A DNA stretch of 64,000 nucleotides from Aureobasidium sp. EXF-3400 (lineage: Eukaryota; Ascomycota; Dothideomycetes; Dothideales; Saccotheciaceae), in the NCBI GenBank assembly GCA_024195585.1, contig SWBL01000105.1, positions 82,976 to 146,975 on the forward strand, written 5' to 3'. The position numbers and the translations under genes were made by a program. The notes under the pieces were generated by a model that saw nothing but the letters and a program-made list of their open reading frames with translations, had not been told where the DNA came from and made no database searches. This document shows, one piece after another, positions 41,817 to 53,316 of this stretch (position 1 is its first letter; every line of letters begins with the position of its first letter).

Positions 41817-42907
41817 ATGAAGTCATCGTCAGTCTTACTTGTGGGCGTTTTGGCCCAGTATGCCTCTGCCTTCCCCGGAATGGGCAACACACGTCGAGAG
41901 GCCGGTCTGCTGCCTCTCAAACCTCTGGTCAAGGCTGTTAGCACATCTACCAGCGCTTCCAACAACTTCCCAGCATGGCATCCGCCACAGAGCGGAGAAG
42001 GTACGAATCATAGTATACCTCTACGATCAGAAAATCGTTCTGACCAATCCAAGTTCGCAGCCCCTGCCCAGGACTGAACAGTTTGGGTAAGTCTCCGATC
42101 CACAGCAATTGCAGTGTCACGAGCTAATAGAGGCACAAAGCGAATCACGACATCTGTCCACGCAGCGGCAAGGGCTACACAATCCCGATTTTGACGGATT
42201 GTTTGAAGAGGGGACTGAATGTTGGTGCCGACTTCGCTCTGGTCGTGGGTACGGCAGGAATCGGCTCCAATCCCAGTCCTTTGACGTCGGGCTTGTACTT
42301 TGACCTCGACATGCTTGATCGACACGACTTTTTGATCGAGCACGACGGCTCGTTGTCTCGCGCAGATGCCTCAACGGGCAACGACTACAGCTTTAACCAA
42401 ACCATCTGGGACACGGTACTCGCTTACTACAGCGGTATGACCAATGCCACCATTCCTGTCGCTTCCAAAGCCAGATTCAACCGTATCAGCACCGAGGCCG
42501 CCAGAGATCCCAACTTCAGCTACAGTCCGGTTCAGTTCATCCTCAGCTATGGTGAGACGGCATTGTACTTGTCGACTATGGGCGATCCGATCACTGGAGT
42601 TGCACCACTAGATTTTGTGCGTAGCTTGTTCGAAGAAGAGAGACTTCCTTATGAGCTTGGTTGGCAACCACCGAAGACTACAACGACATTGGCAAGTCTA
42701 GGTGCAATGGCTCTCGAACTCAACGCTGCGAGTGGTGAACAAGTTCCCGAAGGCGTGATTCTTGGAGAAAAGAGTTTGAGAGCAGTGTTGCTCGGCCTTA
42801 ACGCTGCTACGGGAGAGATCGAGAACAATGCGATCTATGGCCTCGCAAAATTGACTGGAGCACTCGGCAGTTTGACCGGTACAGTGAAGAGCTTGACCGG
42901 TCTGTAG
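41817..42907 (+). CDS. Heme-thiolate peroxidase / unspecific peroxygenase (chloroperoxidase family), secreted
   Basis: Exons are 41817-42000, 42054-42086 (33 nt) and 42141-42907 with introns of 53 and 54 nt, giving 327 aa. These enzymes oxidise or halogenate organic substrates with H2O2. Visible: signal peptide MKSSSVLLVGVLAQYASAFP; heme-ligand motif VRSPCPGLNSLANH (proximal Cys about 66), which exists only after splicing the 33-nt exon; RSGKGYTIPIL; and the acid/base region FLIEHDGSLSRAD (Glu-His-Asp about 139-141). PCP and EHD both match the family. N-x-S/T sites include NQTIW and NATIP. The C-terminus is Leu/Thr/Gly-rich with three SLTG/KLTG repeats. The gene stands alone, with no biosynthetic cluster around it. 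Confidence 0.9.
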
Positions 42908-44101
42908 TGTAGAGCTCAGAGACACTGGACACAATGGCATCTTCCCCCCTGCATAGGGCATCCAATCGCATGGCTTTCTCCTTGTTTGCAATGTCCTGAT
43001 TCGAACATGGGTTGTACAGTTTCATCCCTGTTCGAGAGTGTACAACTCTGCAAGCTGTGAGGTACACTGAGATCCCACAAACTCATTGGCTCTGCTAGTG
43101 TAAGCACAATCTCCCAAGATATCAGATAGAGGTGGTGTGTGAACAGCTGAGCATTCAGCACGATCGTAAGCCAGCGAAGTATTTAACGAGAGCACATATA
43201 TCTGGTTGTTCATGGCAGCAACGACTCTGGAGGCAATCTCGAGTGGTCAAATTCGAATGTACGTTCTGCAATCCTTGTATCTATATCACCCAACGCTAAA
43301 AGTTACAGCAGCACTGCAGGCATGTCATAATGCTTCGTTAGACATCCTGAATCCATCTCTACGACTTTCCATGACCAGCCACTACGGCCACACGCAACAA
43401 GACAAAAAGAAATGTGCCACATATCAGTTGTGTCAACTAGATATCGGAGAACGCCCTGCAATACTCAAAGCTGCAGTACAAACTCCGAGACTGTCATTCG
43501 ATGCGAGCACAGAAAGGCAAAAGTGCCGTTGGCCATATGCTCGAATGCGAGAAGAGTTTATATGGGAGTGAGATATGTCAAGGGGAGATGTGCGATGCAT
43601 AGGGATACTGTGAGGGAGGGTATCTAGAGTTGTTTGGTCTTGGGATGAGATTTGACGTTTGTTGTTCTCTGTTGGATTTTATTCAGATATGGGTGACATG
43701 CCGGTTTGATTGATGTTTCGTTTATATATGGGAGATCTGGTTTATATTGCGGATGTCAGTCTATGGCCAATGACAGTGATAAGTATACAGCTACGTTCAT
43801 GACCAGGCTCTCGATATGGCTGTATTTTCTACAATCTCTTCTGCACACACGGTATCTCGAGGATACATATTTACGCACCACTTTGACCAAGCATTGTGTG
43901 TATATAAACCGAAGTGAATGCAAAAATATGCAGCGACGATCGCCGAAAACGATTTTAGAGCAACATTCTGATTCATTCTTCTCTGTAGCTAGCAACATTC
44001 GATCCGATCTCATCATTTTAGAACATCAAGCAAATCGTCCATCATCGATGTCTTCCGATGTCTTCTCACGCCTCATGCAACCATCCTATCTCCTCCTGGG
44101 C
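42908..44101. other. Convergent gap peroxygenase / MYND gene, no gene seen
   Basis: A 1194 bp gap holding two 3' ends. A 121-codon plus frame (43206-43571) has no domain or intron signals, and the minus strand shows nothing. It is A/T-rich around 43640-43960. Confidence 0.35.
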
Positions 44102-45475
44102 TTACCAGGTCTGGAGAACATTCAATCCTACATAACCACGACCGTTACTCTCCTTCTGTTCCTTGGCCTCTTGAGCAGCTGCCCTGCACTTCGAGGCATG
44201 GGCATAGTAGTGCTCCTTCTGACATTCGACAGAGCAGTATGCTCTCTTCTTGCAACGCGCACAGCGCTTCAGTGCACTTCCATCCTTGGCCTGCTTTGCA
44301 CCGCAGTTGCCGCATGCATCGTCGGGCTGCTCTTCGCGAGCTTTTCTGAAGCCTGGGCAGAGGCAAGAGTGTTTGGGGGTGTGGGCCTTTTGGCAGGTCT
44401 TGGAGCAGTACAGTCTGAGTTTTCATCAGCAAGCTAGCCAAAAGGATGAAAACCGAGATAGTAGGCAAGAGATGGGTCTATGACTGGAGAACACATAGGA
44501 AGAGACAAGTGTTATGGTCCCTCAACCGCATGTGTGAGTGTATTCTCACCTTTCCTTGCAGCCTGCGCAGCGCTTCAACTTGCTGCCATCATCGCATTGT
44601 CCAGCACCGCAATTGCCGCAGACATCGACAGGCTGGTTGAAGTCACCGTACACACGTTCAATGGCGGCGTTCTCCTTGGTGATCTCTTCACCGGCAGGAA
44701 CCTCCTCGAGTGTCATCCAGGTGACTTCGGATTCCTTGTAGAAAGGGTTTCCAGTGTTAGCGGTGAGATTGAGACCCTTACTGTTGAAAGGGTATGGGAT
44801 GCCATTGCGATATTCACGCAAAGCCTTGGCGAAACGGACTTTGCCAACAGGTGGAAGGCGACATTTCTCGTAGACTAGGGTGAGCTCCTGACGGCATGAG
44901 TCCGGGATGTTGCAGCCAAGTTGCATCGCACAGGCAATTAGGAGACAGAGTGCGTTGCCTTGTCCTTTGTCACGTAGATCGCTGATCATACGCATCAGAA
45001 CACCACTGTCCAGGTGTTGTTGGACCAGATCCTAATGAAAAGGCAGAGTCAGCACTGTAGCTGCTTCAGGGAAAGATGGAAAAGACAACAAGCGAGTAGT
45101 TATACACTTGGATCGACTTACAGGGTGAGAAGGGTTGTACAGACTCATGTAGATGTGATCCTTGTCGATGTCATTGTCTCCATTAGCCTCTTTGTCGCTT
45201 GTATCCTTGGCTTTCTCGGTCTTCGGGAACGAGTATCTGGTTGGATTGGCGAGAATCTTTTGCTTGACCTTTTCGAGATCGGCAGAATCATTGAGCATGT
45301 CCAAGGTATCAAGGTCGGTGTCCGATCGGAACAGATCATAGCCCCAGGCTCCCTGAGAGACGTTAGAGACACGAGAGAGAGAGCGCAACAAAGTCAAGAC
45401 ACAGGAGCCGGGCAGGTCGGGCATCACAGACTGCGCTTTTGTGATGTTAAGAGTCGTCCTTTGTAGACTTACCAT
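44102..45475 (-). CDS. Protein with two tandem MYND zinc fingers
   Basis: Exons are 45473-45475 (ATG alone), 45122-45352, 44550-45031 and 44102-44414 with introns of 120, 90 and 135 nt, giving 342 aa. After the ATG-only exon the protein begins GAWGYDLFRSDTDLD, the G-A-W-G-Y opening I know from DUF4259-like proteins. A helical middle follows. MYND finger 1 spans about 216-258 (CGNCGAGQ...KRCAGCKERLYCSKTCQ); it is split by an intron between its two halves. Finger 2 is at about 273-315 (CGNCGAKQ...KRCARCKKRAYCSVECQ). Both keep the C-x2-C, C-x2-C and C-x3-C pairs and the His/Cys tail. MYND domains bind proline-rich peptides. The first intron is 120 nt, a multiple of three, and has no in-frame stop, so an unspliced form would add 40 residues. 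Confidence 0.85.
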
Positions 45476-47113
45476 CGTGACGAAGCGGCAGCGCCGAGAT
45501 GAGATGATAACTCAAGATTGGAGATAAGCTGTGGTGCGGACGCGAAGAGGATGAAGAACACAGACTTGCGAGCTTGACCGTGATTTGAGAAAATCAAGAG
45601 GATGAAGAAGCGTGAGGGAGTGAAAGGACAAGAATCAGAACTCAAGTTGTTGTCAAGATGGAAGGCGTGTTGCAGCAAGCGCGTGGTTCCTTCACTTCGT
45701 TTGTCTCAACAAGCGGCTTCCTGCATGCCGCGACTCCATTTTGCATGTCTACTACACTTGGTGTCCTTTCTGCATGGGCGATTACTCACAGCCACTTGAC
45801 CTTGCTGTATTCAAGCCATTACAATGAGTTCTTTCTACTTCTTCATTCATATCTCAAGGTTTCCATGTAGCAATAGTATCCTCCAGCCCACGTACACTTG
45901 GTCATGCTGTCACCACAAGGATTGTGATAAACTAACACTGAGTGATCGGTAGGCTTTCGTACGCGAAGAACACCCCTTTTGTAGTGCGACGATGGAAAAG
46001 AACGATGGTTAGCGCATCATAGCTCAGGTAGTTGAGTAGATACTCTCTCATACCGCCTTCCTTTTCCGGCTTTCTGCCAACGGTATGCCCACGGACGCCA
46101 GTTTCCATTGGGCAACTTGAGTTCCTATTTATCAAACCAACAATAGACCTGGGGAAAACCTATATGGTATTCAACCAGAAAGAATAAGCAGAACAACAAC
46201 TCTGGACTCGCATCCTCTGACTATTGGATACAACATAATTATCGGACTCTCATCGGTCTACGAGTGCTCGAACGGTATGACCTCATTGTGAGAGAGAATT
46301 ATATTATCATTTCTCTAGCAAATACAGGCGTACTCATCAACTCCTGATTCTGGACATCTTCTATGTGGTCGCTACAGTAGCTGGATCATGGCGAAGACGG
46401 ATTCCTATGCTGGCTTGCAACAAGAAAAGGGACGTACTTTGTTGACTATCAAAAGTCTTTGCGAACATCTTTGGGACCGACAACCGAATGCCGCCTGGAA
46501 TGCTGTAACAGAGAACTTGACTTTGACTGGCCGAGGTGCAGCATGGTGGAAAGATTTTTAAAACCTTCACACCTGGACTGAGCAAGATAGCGTCACCGAG
46601 GTTCGGCTACGTTGTATAGCGAAACACCTACCTGCGCTCTTGAGCCGAAGAAATAGGTAATCCCATATGCGAATTTCGATCCTTTGTGTGCATATAACCT
46701 TGCTCCTCACGTCTATCTCAAGGCCTCGTCGAGCTGGACACAACTTTTCCTGTCACCGACCATTCGTGTCCATTCTTCAGAGGGTAGTCATCAGGTTTAT
46801 CTTGCGCGCCAATGAAAAAAGTTATCATAGGGTGCGAGGAAGAGATTTTGACTTTCCGTCGAAGCGTCGTTGTCAACTGGACCAGCCAGATGCACAATCA
46901 TAGGGAATCTCGTGGCATGAGTTCTTTTACAGACACTTTCTAAGCACTTAGCGATGCGAAGAGTCATCGCACACGCACAGGTGATTGAGCACGATTTCTA
47001 AGAAACACCAGTATGCTGCAAAATTGTTTCTTTCTTCTTCGTCCACACATCCATCAAACTACATCGTCCAAATCTTCCCATCAAGCATATCTTACCATCA
47101 AAAATCACCGAAT
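45476..47113. other. Gene-poor stretch upstream of the MYND gene
   Basis: This 1638 bp carries the MYND promoter at its left edge. A plus frame of 57 codons from an ATG at 46388 to 46561 is open upstream to 46329, next to an intron-like stretch (46275-46328, GTATGA...ACAG); the flanking frames do not join in phase. No domain, repeat or RNA gene is recognised. Confidence 0.35.
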
Positions 47114-47401
47114 ATGTCTCTAGCACCTTTCACCATGAAGCTACGCAACACCACTGCCAGGCAAGCGCGTAAGCTAGTCCATCATCACAAGCAAGTCAGC
47201 ATCAACGGCCGACCTGCTCTGAGGATCTGCTTGAACCCTAAACCAGGCAAGCCCAAGAGCATCACTCTCCTTCGCCGCCCGCGCCACGCAGGTCAGCTGG
47301 GCGGATCCACACCCAAATGCACCGATGCGCTCAAAGCTTCTGTAGGTGGACTCTCTGAGCTCTCTGCGGATCCTGCACTCCAAGACAGACCCATGGAGTA
47401 A
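47114..47401 (+). CDS. Possible small basic protein, unrecognised
   Basis: A 95-codon frame from ATG 47114. The upstream frame is open to 46985 with a further ATG. The predicted product is basic and Pro-rich (MSLAPFTMKLRNTTARQARK at the start; later NPKPGKPKSITLLRRPRH). No signal peptide, helix or domain is seen. The leader before 47114 is C/A-rich and resembles a 5' UTR (TCATCAAACTACATCG type). It may be a real small gene or a chance frame; no intron signal settles it. Confidence 0.3.
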   Translation: MSLAPFTMKLRNTTARQARKLVHHHKQVSINGRPALRICLNPKPGKPKSITLLRRPRHAGQLGGSTPKCTDALKASVGGLSELSADPALQDRPME

Positions 47402-48141
47402 GGCAAATCGATCAAATCCGAAGACTTGTGAGCGTTGAGAGTGGTCTACAGACCAGAAAAACAGGCGATACGTCGTCAAAATTGCGCTGCTTTCGCGACA
47501 GACTTTCAACAAGTCATCGCTCACACTTTTTTGCTACTCTTCGGAGGGGCAACATGGAATTACGATACGGCATATCATGGATTAAGCGATTACAATGCGA
47601 GGAGAATGGAGTTTGAATTATGGACTTATAGGTGCTTTACTCCTTTGAAGATCATACGAGTACAAGCAATAACATCGAAACCCCCATTGTGTACTGTTCA
47701 AGTGAGATTTTAACCAAGCACAGTGACGTGGGTGTAAAATGCAACAGTAGCTTGGAAAATTATCGTATCTTTTCTTGCTTGTCGTACTGTGCCGACATGA
47801 GAGTGTCACAGGAGGAGAGACATAAAAGACAACAACATCCATACGTAAAAAGTATTGTATGTGTGAATGGTAGAAAATCTTAATTGCTTCTAGCTAAAGG
47901 AAAAGATATTTAAAGCAATATCGTTGTTTGGGTATCGATTGTGTTGTCGTGAAACGCCCCTTCAATCCTTACTGCTGCATTTGCACCCTCTCGTATCATG
48001 TTTTAGACCTCCGTGTCCATGCCGCTTGAAGGGTCTTGACTCGAGTATATGGTCCAGGTAGGAAGTCTTTGCTCTTTGACGGGCGCGCTTGCCCTGGATG
48101 AATCAAAGCAAATGCAAAGACTTAGTCAATCGTGGAGGTGA
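47402..48141. other. Gap before TAF14, nothing seen
   Basis: This 740 bp is A/T-richer than its surroundings and holds the TAF14 3' end. No gene or repeat found. Confidence 0.35.
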
Positions 48142-49197
48142 TCAGAATTCGGAGATGTTGACTTTCTGGTTGACAAAGTCCCAGAGCATCTTGATGAGCT
48201 GATCGGGTAGGGTATAGAGATCGACATGGAACTCGCCATCTGAAAAGCGCGTGTTAGTGCCCAAACGCGACAGCATTGGAGTAGAACTCACTCTCGACAT
48301 CGTTCTTAGTGTATGTCTCCTTGGTTTTGTTGTCGTGTACCAGCTGGACGACGTGCAAGAGGTCATCCTCGCCCAGTCGCTCAAGGCCCTCGGCCAACTT
48401 TTCCATGTCGACTTGCTGTCGTGATTATTAGATATGTGCGGAAGGTGGGCGGACATGAGGACGTACAGTCTTTGATGCCTTCTTTCTTTTCTCGGGCTTA
48501 GCAGCGCCATTGGCATCGCCAACAGGACCGGAGTCTCTCAGTCTGTCGACAAGCTCGGGCTTGGGGTTGCGGAATGTCTAGGGACAGTCAGTACTGAGAC
48601 TTTTGAGTGATACAAGGGCGACATACGAATTGCTGAAGACTCTCATAGCGTTCTTGTTGGAAGTTCAAATCGTGGAAGATGGTCTGTTCGCCCTTGGGCT
48701 GTGAGAAGGGAGTAAGGACGATCGACATGTCGAATTCACCCCATCCTTGCTCTTGGATTCTGAAGGGAGCCTGCTTTAGACCTGTATAATATATTCGCAT
48801 CAACATGGATCTCTTTCTGAGGGAAGGTTCGAGTATCAGGTCGAGGGAGGTGGAGACGGCGTACTCTGGTTGGCGCGCTTGCCGAAGGACTCGTGCAAAC
48901 GGTATGTCACTTTTTCGAAGCAAGTGGCTGGTAGTTGTTCGTCGTTGGGGCCGACTACGTAGACTTCGATGCTCCATTCGCGCATGGGGAAGCCCTCGAC
49001 TTCTGAGGGGACATCGGGCCTGTAATAGATCGTTCTGTCAGATATGGCTATCCATTGTTCAGATTGAGAGAGGTAGATGTTTAGCGACTCACAAGACGTG
49101 CTGCTCGGTGACGAGCTTGATCTGGCGTTTAATCTGTATGCGCGTCAGCAACTCGGCAGGCGGCTGGTGGAGGTGGATTCGGGCGCACGTCAGGCAT
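48142..49197 (-). CDS. TAF14: TAF14-like YEATS-domain transcription/chromatin factor
   Basis: Seven exons: 49189-49197, 49093-49133, 48865-49019, 48627-48781, 48467-48577, 48292-48415 and 48142-48239, giving 230 aa. Taf14 is a shared subunit of TFIID, TFIIF, SWI/SNF, INO80 and NuA3; its YEATS domain reads acylated histone lysines. Visible: MPDIKRQIKLVTEQHVLPDV, EGFPMREWSIEVYVVGPND, then FRIQEQGWGEFDMSIVL and HDLNFQQERYE, all YEATS signatures (about 1-135). A basic linker (PEKRKKASKT) leads to a C-terminal helical ET-like domain (about 165-230, QVDMEKLAEGLERL, ...LIKMLWDFVNQK). The K-R-Q-I-K-L-V-T-E-Q-H opening favours TAF14 over YAF9. The first coding exon is only 9 nt and the second 41 nt. 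Confidence 0.9.
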
Positions 49198-49825
49198 CGT
49201 GAGACGATCTGTGGAAGCGAGATACAGAGGTGTTGCTGCGACGACAGAATTATAGCAGTCACCAAGAAGCGCAGAGATACACGCAATAACAATGTTAGAT
49301 GTAAGTAAGAAGTACCCTCTGCTTTTGCGCCGGCGCCGACGCGACAGCTTGAGCGTGTCGTAAAGTTCGCGGGGACGCCCATACCGCCCTGACCGCCTTT
49401 GTGGCAGAATCCACGACGTCACTCTAGTCTATTGTCCCCTAGATATTGTCCTTTCACATGTGGAACTTGAACGTCTAGAGTGAAGAGTCCGAGAACGTAG
49501 ATACATTAACCGTCATGTGCTCTATCTAGATGAAGGCGCTAAGGAGACTTGGGGAACATTCATCATCATATCTCGGAGGGCCATCACCGAGAGGACCAAC
49601 GGGGGCATATGGGGAGGGGGGAATGCAGTGCCAAACGCCCAGAATGCTCAACGCAGAATGCACAATGCAAGATGCGTCTCGGTGTCTTCTTCAGACATGC
49701 ATGGCGATGTGGGTGAGGAAGGTACGGCATGTGCATAGGATAGGGGTTATATGGGATTCTGGGCCTGGCTACTGCTTGGTCGTGCACAAATGGCGGGGTC
49801 GTCGTGCTGGTCTTGGGCCAACAAT
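49198..49825. promoter_or_regulatory. TAF14 upstream region / YRB1 3' region
   Basis: A 628 bp gap. A GGGGGCATATGGGGAGGGGGG purine-rich stretch lies at about 49600-49620. CAGAATGCnCAnnGCAnAATGCA-like short repeats occur at about 49640-49672. No gene seen. Confidence 0.4.
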
Positions 49826-50655
49826 CTAGTCGGTCTTGGTGAAGAGAACCTCGTTCTCCTGCTGGGCCTTGATGAAAGCCTCCTTGAACAGGTTGGCGTC
49901 TATGGACATGTCAGCATATGGTTCGTAACTCTCGAATATGCAGTATCAAACTTACTCTCGCTGTTGCCGAAACGGATGGCAAGAGTCTGAGCCTCGGGCT
50001 CGCCCTCAGAAACATCGGCCGAAGCGTTCCAGACCCACGAGCGGTCGCTGCCGACGTTGGGAGAGAGCTTCATGTCGGGGACAACGTAGTGGTTGGCGCA
50101 GACCTTGAGGGTCTTGTCACGACGCATGACGAGTCTGGTTCTGCCGTTCTCCTTGTGCTTGAGCAGGCGGACCTCGCCGGTACCACGCTCCTTCCACTCT
50201 CTGCTGTCGCGGTCGAACTTGAAGAGCTTGGCACGCATCTTGAAGGTCTGCTCCTCGCTCTCCTCGTGTGTCTTGGTGTCGACTTTCTCGGTAAGGTGGA
50301 CAACGGGCTCAAAGTGAACGTCGGGCTCCTTGTCGTCAACTTCGTCCTCCTAGTAGGTTGGTGTCAGTATTCGTGGGATGCTTCAGGTATGCGAACGGGG
50401 GTGGATATGGATTACCTCGTCAGCGGCCTTTGCGGCGGTAGCCTTGGAGCTTCCACTGCGGTCGTTGGCGGCGTCATCCTGCTCGTCGGCCTTCTCCTTC
50501 TTGGGGCCACCACCGAACATGCTGAAAACATTGTCCTTGACGGCCGAGGCGGCAGCGGCGGCGGTCTCGGTGGCTTGCTCGGTGACGGTCTTGGTCTCCT
50601 CAGTCTTGGGAGCGTCGGCAGCGACGTCCTTGGGCTTGTTCTCGGCTTCAGACAT
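49826..50655 (-). CDS. YRB1: Ran-binding protein 1 (YRB1)
   Basis: Exons are 50416-50655, 49956-50349 and 49826-49899 with introns of 66 and 56 nt, giving 235 aa. RanBP1 binds Ran-GTP and boosts RanGAP-driven hydrolysis after nuclear export. Visible: an acidic, Ala/Lys/Glu-rich N-terminus (about 1-85), then the Ran-binding domain: [97 protein letters not shown]. All key RanBD blocks are present. It shares a ~408 bp divergent promoter with the LMBR1-domain gene. Confidence 0.95.
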
Positions 50656-51063
50656 GATGACGGCTGAGTTGTGATGTGATGGAGTTGTGGAGATGGTGTG
50701 CCTGTGCTGGCGAGATTTGTTCAAACAGTTGTTTGTTGGCTGGAGGAACCAAACTTGACAAAGAGCCCGCCCGCCCCGCTGTTTCATTAGCTTTTCCTTC
50801 TTCACGCCTCGCCGACGTTGCCAACGTTTCCCCCTGTCGCAATCAAGCAATCAATCAATCGGCCTGCGTCACTGGCGTCCGGCTGCACGTCTTCCGACAC
50901 GTCCGTTCGAGGCCGCAGTTGATAATAACTTTGTACATGGTCTAACTGTTCGAGTCGCATCCCTTACTCAGTTCTTTCTTCGATTCCATAAACCGCCCAC
51001 TCAACGCCATGCTCCCTCCCTGTCCTCCATCATAAGCTGGTCTCTATTCAATCATCTCACAAC
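50656..51063. promoter_or_regulatory. Divergent promoter region YRB1 / LMBR1-domain gene
   Basis: A 408 bp gap between divergent ATGs. Just upstream of the LMBR1-domain gene it is C/T-rich (CCTCCC, CCTCC near 51008-51030). No TATA box is obvious. Confidence 0.45.
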
Positions 51064-53121
51064 ATGTCTCCCTCCTCATCTGTGGGCTCCGATGTCTTCG
51101 CTGTGCTCGCCTTACTCTCCATTTCAGCCATCGTTGTCCTTCTCCTTCGATACTACCTGCCTCTACGGACGACTCCAGCATATCTTCTGGTCCCTGTCTT
51201 CTTGGCTCTTGCTCTTCCCTCCTCCATCGTTCTTCTGGTCCCTATCGACTTGGCCTCATCCTCTGGCACTGATACAGATGGTCAAAGAGGAATATGGTTG
51301 CCCGACAATGTCATGCTGGTCGCCTGGAGGCTAGCATACTGGCTTACCTTTTGTCTGACATGGTTCGTCGGCTCGTTTCTCTACGTTCAAACTTACATAC
51401 ACTAACACTTCTGGTCTAGGTTCGTACTTCCTTTACTTGGCGAATACTGTGATTCTGGATACCGAGAACCAAAGGACCGCTTCATCTACTCCCTCCGATC
51501 CAACGCGCGGTATCAGCTTATCACACTGTCCCTCGGAACTGCTGGTGCTGTCTACTTCTTTTGGCAAAAACGCCATGATAACACTACAAATAATGCTACA
51601 ACCCTCAAGGCATTGGTCATGGCAATGGCATACGCCTACGGTCTGGTGCTTGCTATCTACCTCATGGGTCACGGACTTGTCGCCATACCACGTCGTCTGA
51701 TCCGGGATGCTAGCGTCGGTGCCAGATTGAAGAGGCTTCAAAGTCACGCGCCTGGTATACACGACAAGCTGGATGAGGCTATCGAGAATCTGAATCAAGT
51801 CGAGGCTCAGGTCCTCCAGCTACGCCAACGCAAGAACGCAATGCCCAGGGATCTGCAAGACTGGGTCGAAGAACTCTACGACAAGTCCAGCCTGCCCGAA
51901 TCGCGCCCTACCGCTACCTACGCATCTGTGCCTGCCCCTCCGCCTGTTGTTACGGAAAGATACCTGGCAGAATTGTCTCGGAAAGTAAAGCGTGCCCGAC
52001 ACAAGCGTGCGCGCTTCACCGGCGAATGGAACCATCTTGTCAGGCAGGCTGCCAGATTCCAATCTCTTATCGACTCCTCCTCATCACAACGTCCGAAAGC
52101 AGCAAATATGCGCTATCATGTTCAGGTCCATGTTTTGCCTACTCTCCGTGTCGTCACAGGAGTCTTTCTCGCTTGTGCATCTGTCGCCTTGCTCTGGTCG
52201 GAAGTGGTGCACGAGATGGAGCCAAAGCTTTCTCTGGTCGGCAAGAGTGTTGTTCACCACCCTTCGAGCTCTCGAGGACAGATCGGTTTTGCGGGACAGA
52301 TGATTTCTGCCGCGTGGTTGCTGTACATGTGTGCTGCAGCTCTGTATTCTGTTACAGAAGTCAAGGTCTGGGGAAACCGTGCGCTCGTACGCCGCCAGAC
52401 CTATGCCGAGAGTGCATGTTGGTACAGCTTGCAAGTGGCCAAGCTCACAGTTCCCCTGAGCTTCAATTTCATCACTATGATCGACCCAACGATTAGCGAA
52501 GGTACCACCTTCTACCGGTTCCTTGGGCGTCTGATCAATCTCACACCCGTGATCGGAAACTTCTCAGCCTATTTCCCGATCGTTGTCTTGCTCCCAGTTG
52601 TTGCGACTCTCTTTAACCTTTATGGTAAGGTCAAGAACGTGGTTGGCTTTGGCGTACTTGAAGACGAGCACGACGAGCCGGGAACAGGCACTTGGCGCGA
52701 GGGTCGAATTCTCATCGAACGCGAGCTTCAGGCCGATGGTTCGCAGCTAAACCTGGCTTCTTCGAGTCTTTTGTCCTCGAACGAACCATCGCCACGCCAC
52801 AGCGCAGACCTCAACAGACCCTCCCGAATGAATAACAACAATCGTGCCTCTGCAGCAAGAAGAGCTGCTGCACGAATGCCTGCAGAGGACGAAGACACGA
52901 GTGACAGGGCCTTTTTCCAAGATGTTGGTCAGCGTATGCGCAATACCTTTGATACAGTGGAAACACCAGCCTGGCTTCGCGATATTGGAGAGGGTATCAA
53001 GAAACCCAGGTGGATGAGTGGAGGTAGTGATGACGGTACTCAGAGCTCAGGAGATGGGGGTAACTTTTTCGGTAGACTGTTTGGTGGAAACAGCGGTGAC
53101 AATGGTAATATTAGGCTGTAG
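51064..53121 (+). CDS. LMBR1-domain multi-spanning membrane protein (LMBRD2-like)
   Basis: Exons are 51064-51362 and 51420-53121 with a 57 nt intron (donor GTTCGT), giving 666 aa. LMBR1-domain proteins are eight- or nine-helix membrane proteins; vertebrate relatives act in receptor signalling, but fungal roles are unknown. Visible: helices from about 12-32, 38-60 and 82-105, the WFVLPLLGEYCDSGY motif made by splicing, RFIYSLRSNARYQL, a cytosolic coiled coil (LDEAIENLNQVEAQVLQLRQ) between membrane blocks, and later helices including VLPTLRVVTGVFLACASVAL and SFNFITMIDPTISEGTTFY. The C-terminal ~170 residues are soluble, Ser/Asn/Arg-rich and end in a Gly/Asn-rich tail (GGNFFGRLFGGNSGDNGNIR). Residue positions are estimated. 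Confidence 0.88.
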
Positions 53122-53316
53122 CTCTAGACCAAGGCTATGTGTTTTATTTTAGCAAGGCGTTGGGGTATTGTAGGTAGAGGCCTCGGGCATTTTTACTCTG
53201 TTTTTATAGAAGTTCTGCAAAGAGCAAAGCAGTTTTGACTCATGGATACAGCAATTCATGTTTGAACATATGCGAGGGACTAATGGATGGACCATTAAAC
53301 TGTGTATATACATTCG
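53122..53316. other. Convergent 3' gap LMBR1 gene / AIM18
   Basis: A 195 bp gap between converging stops. No feature beyond T-rich stretches. Confidence 0.4.

Noticed and set aside
43206..43571. 121-codon plus-strand frame
   Set aside because: No domain, no intron signals, and composition typical of intergenic DNA here.
43706..44437. 243-codon plus-strand frame
   Set aside because: Its second half is antisense to the MYND exon and the first half has no coding character.
46361..46585. 74-codon minus-strand frame
   Set aside because: It overlaps the plus-strand exon-like piece and has no support of its own.
48142..49197. YAF9 as the identity of the YEATS gene
   Set aside because: The opening K-R-Q-I-K-L-V-T-E-Q-H and the C-terminal ET-like helices fit TAF14 better.
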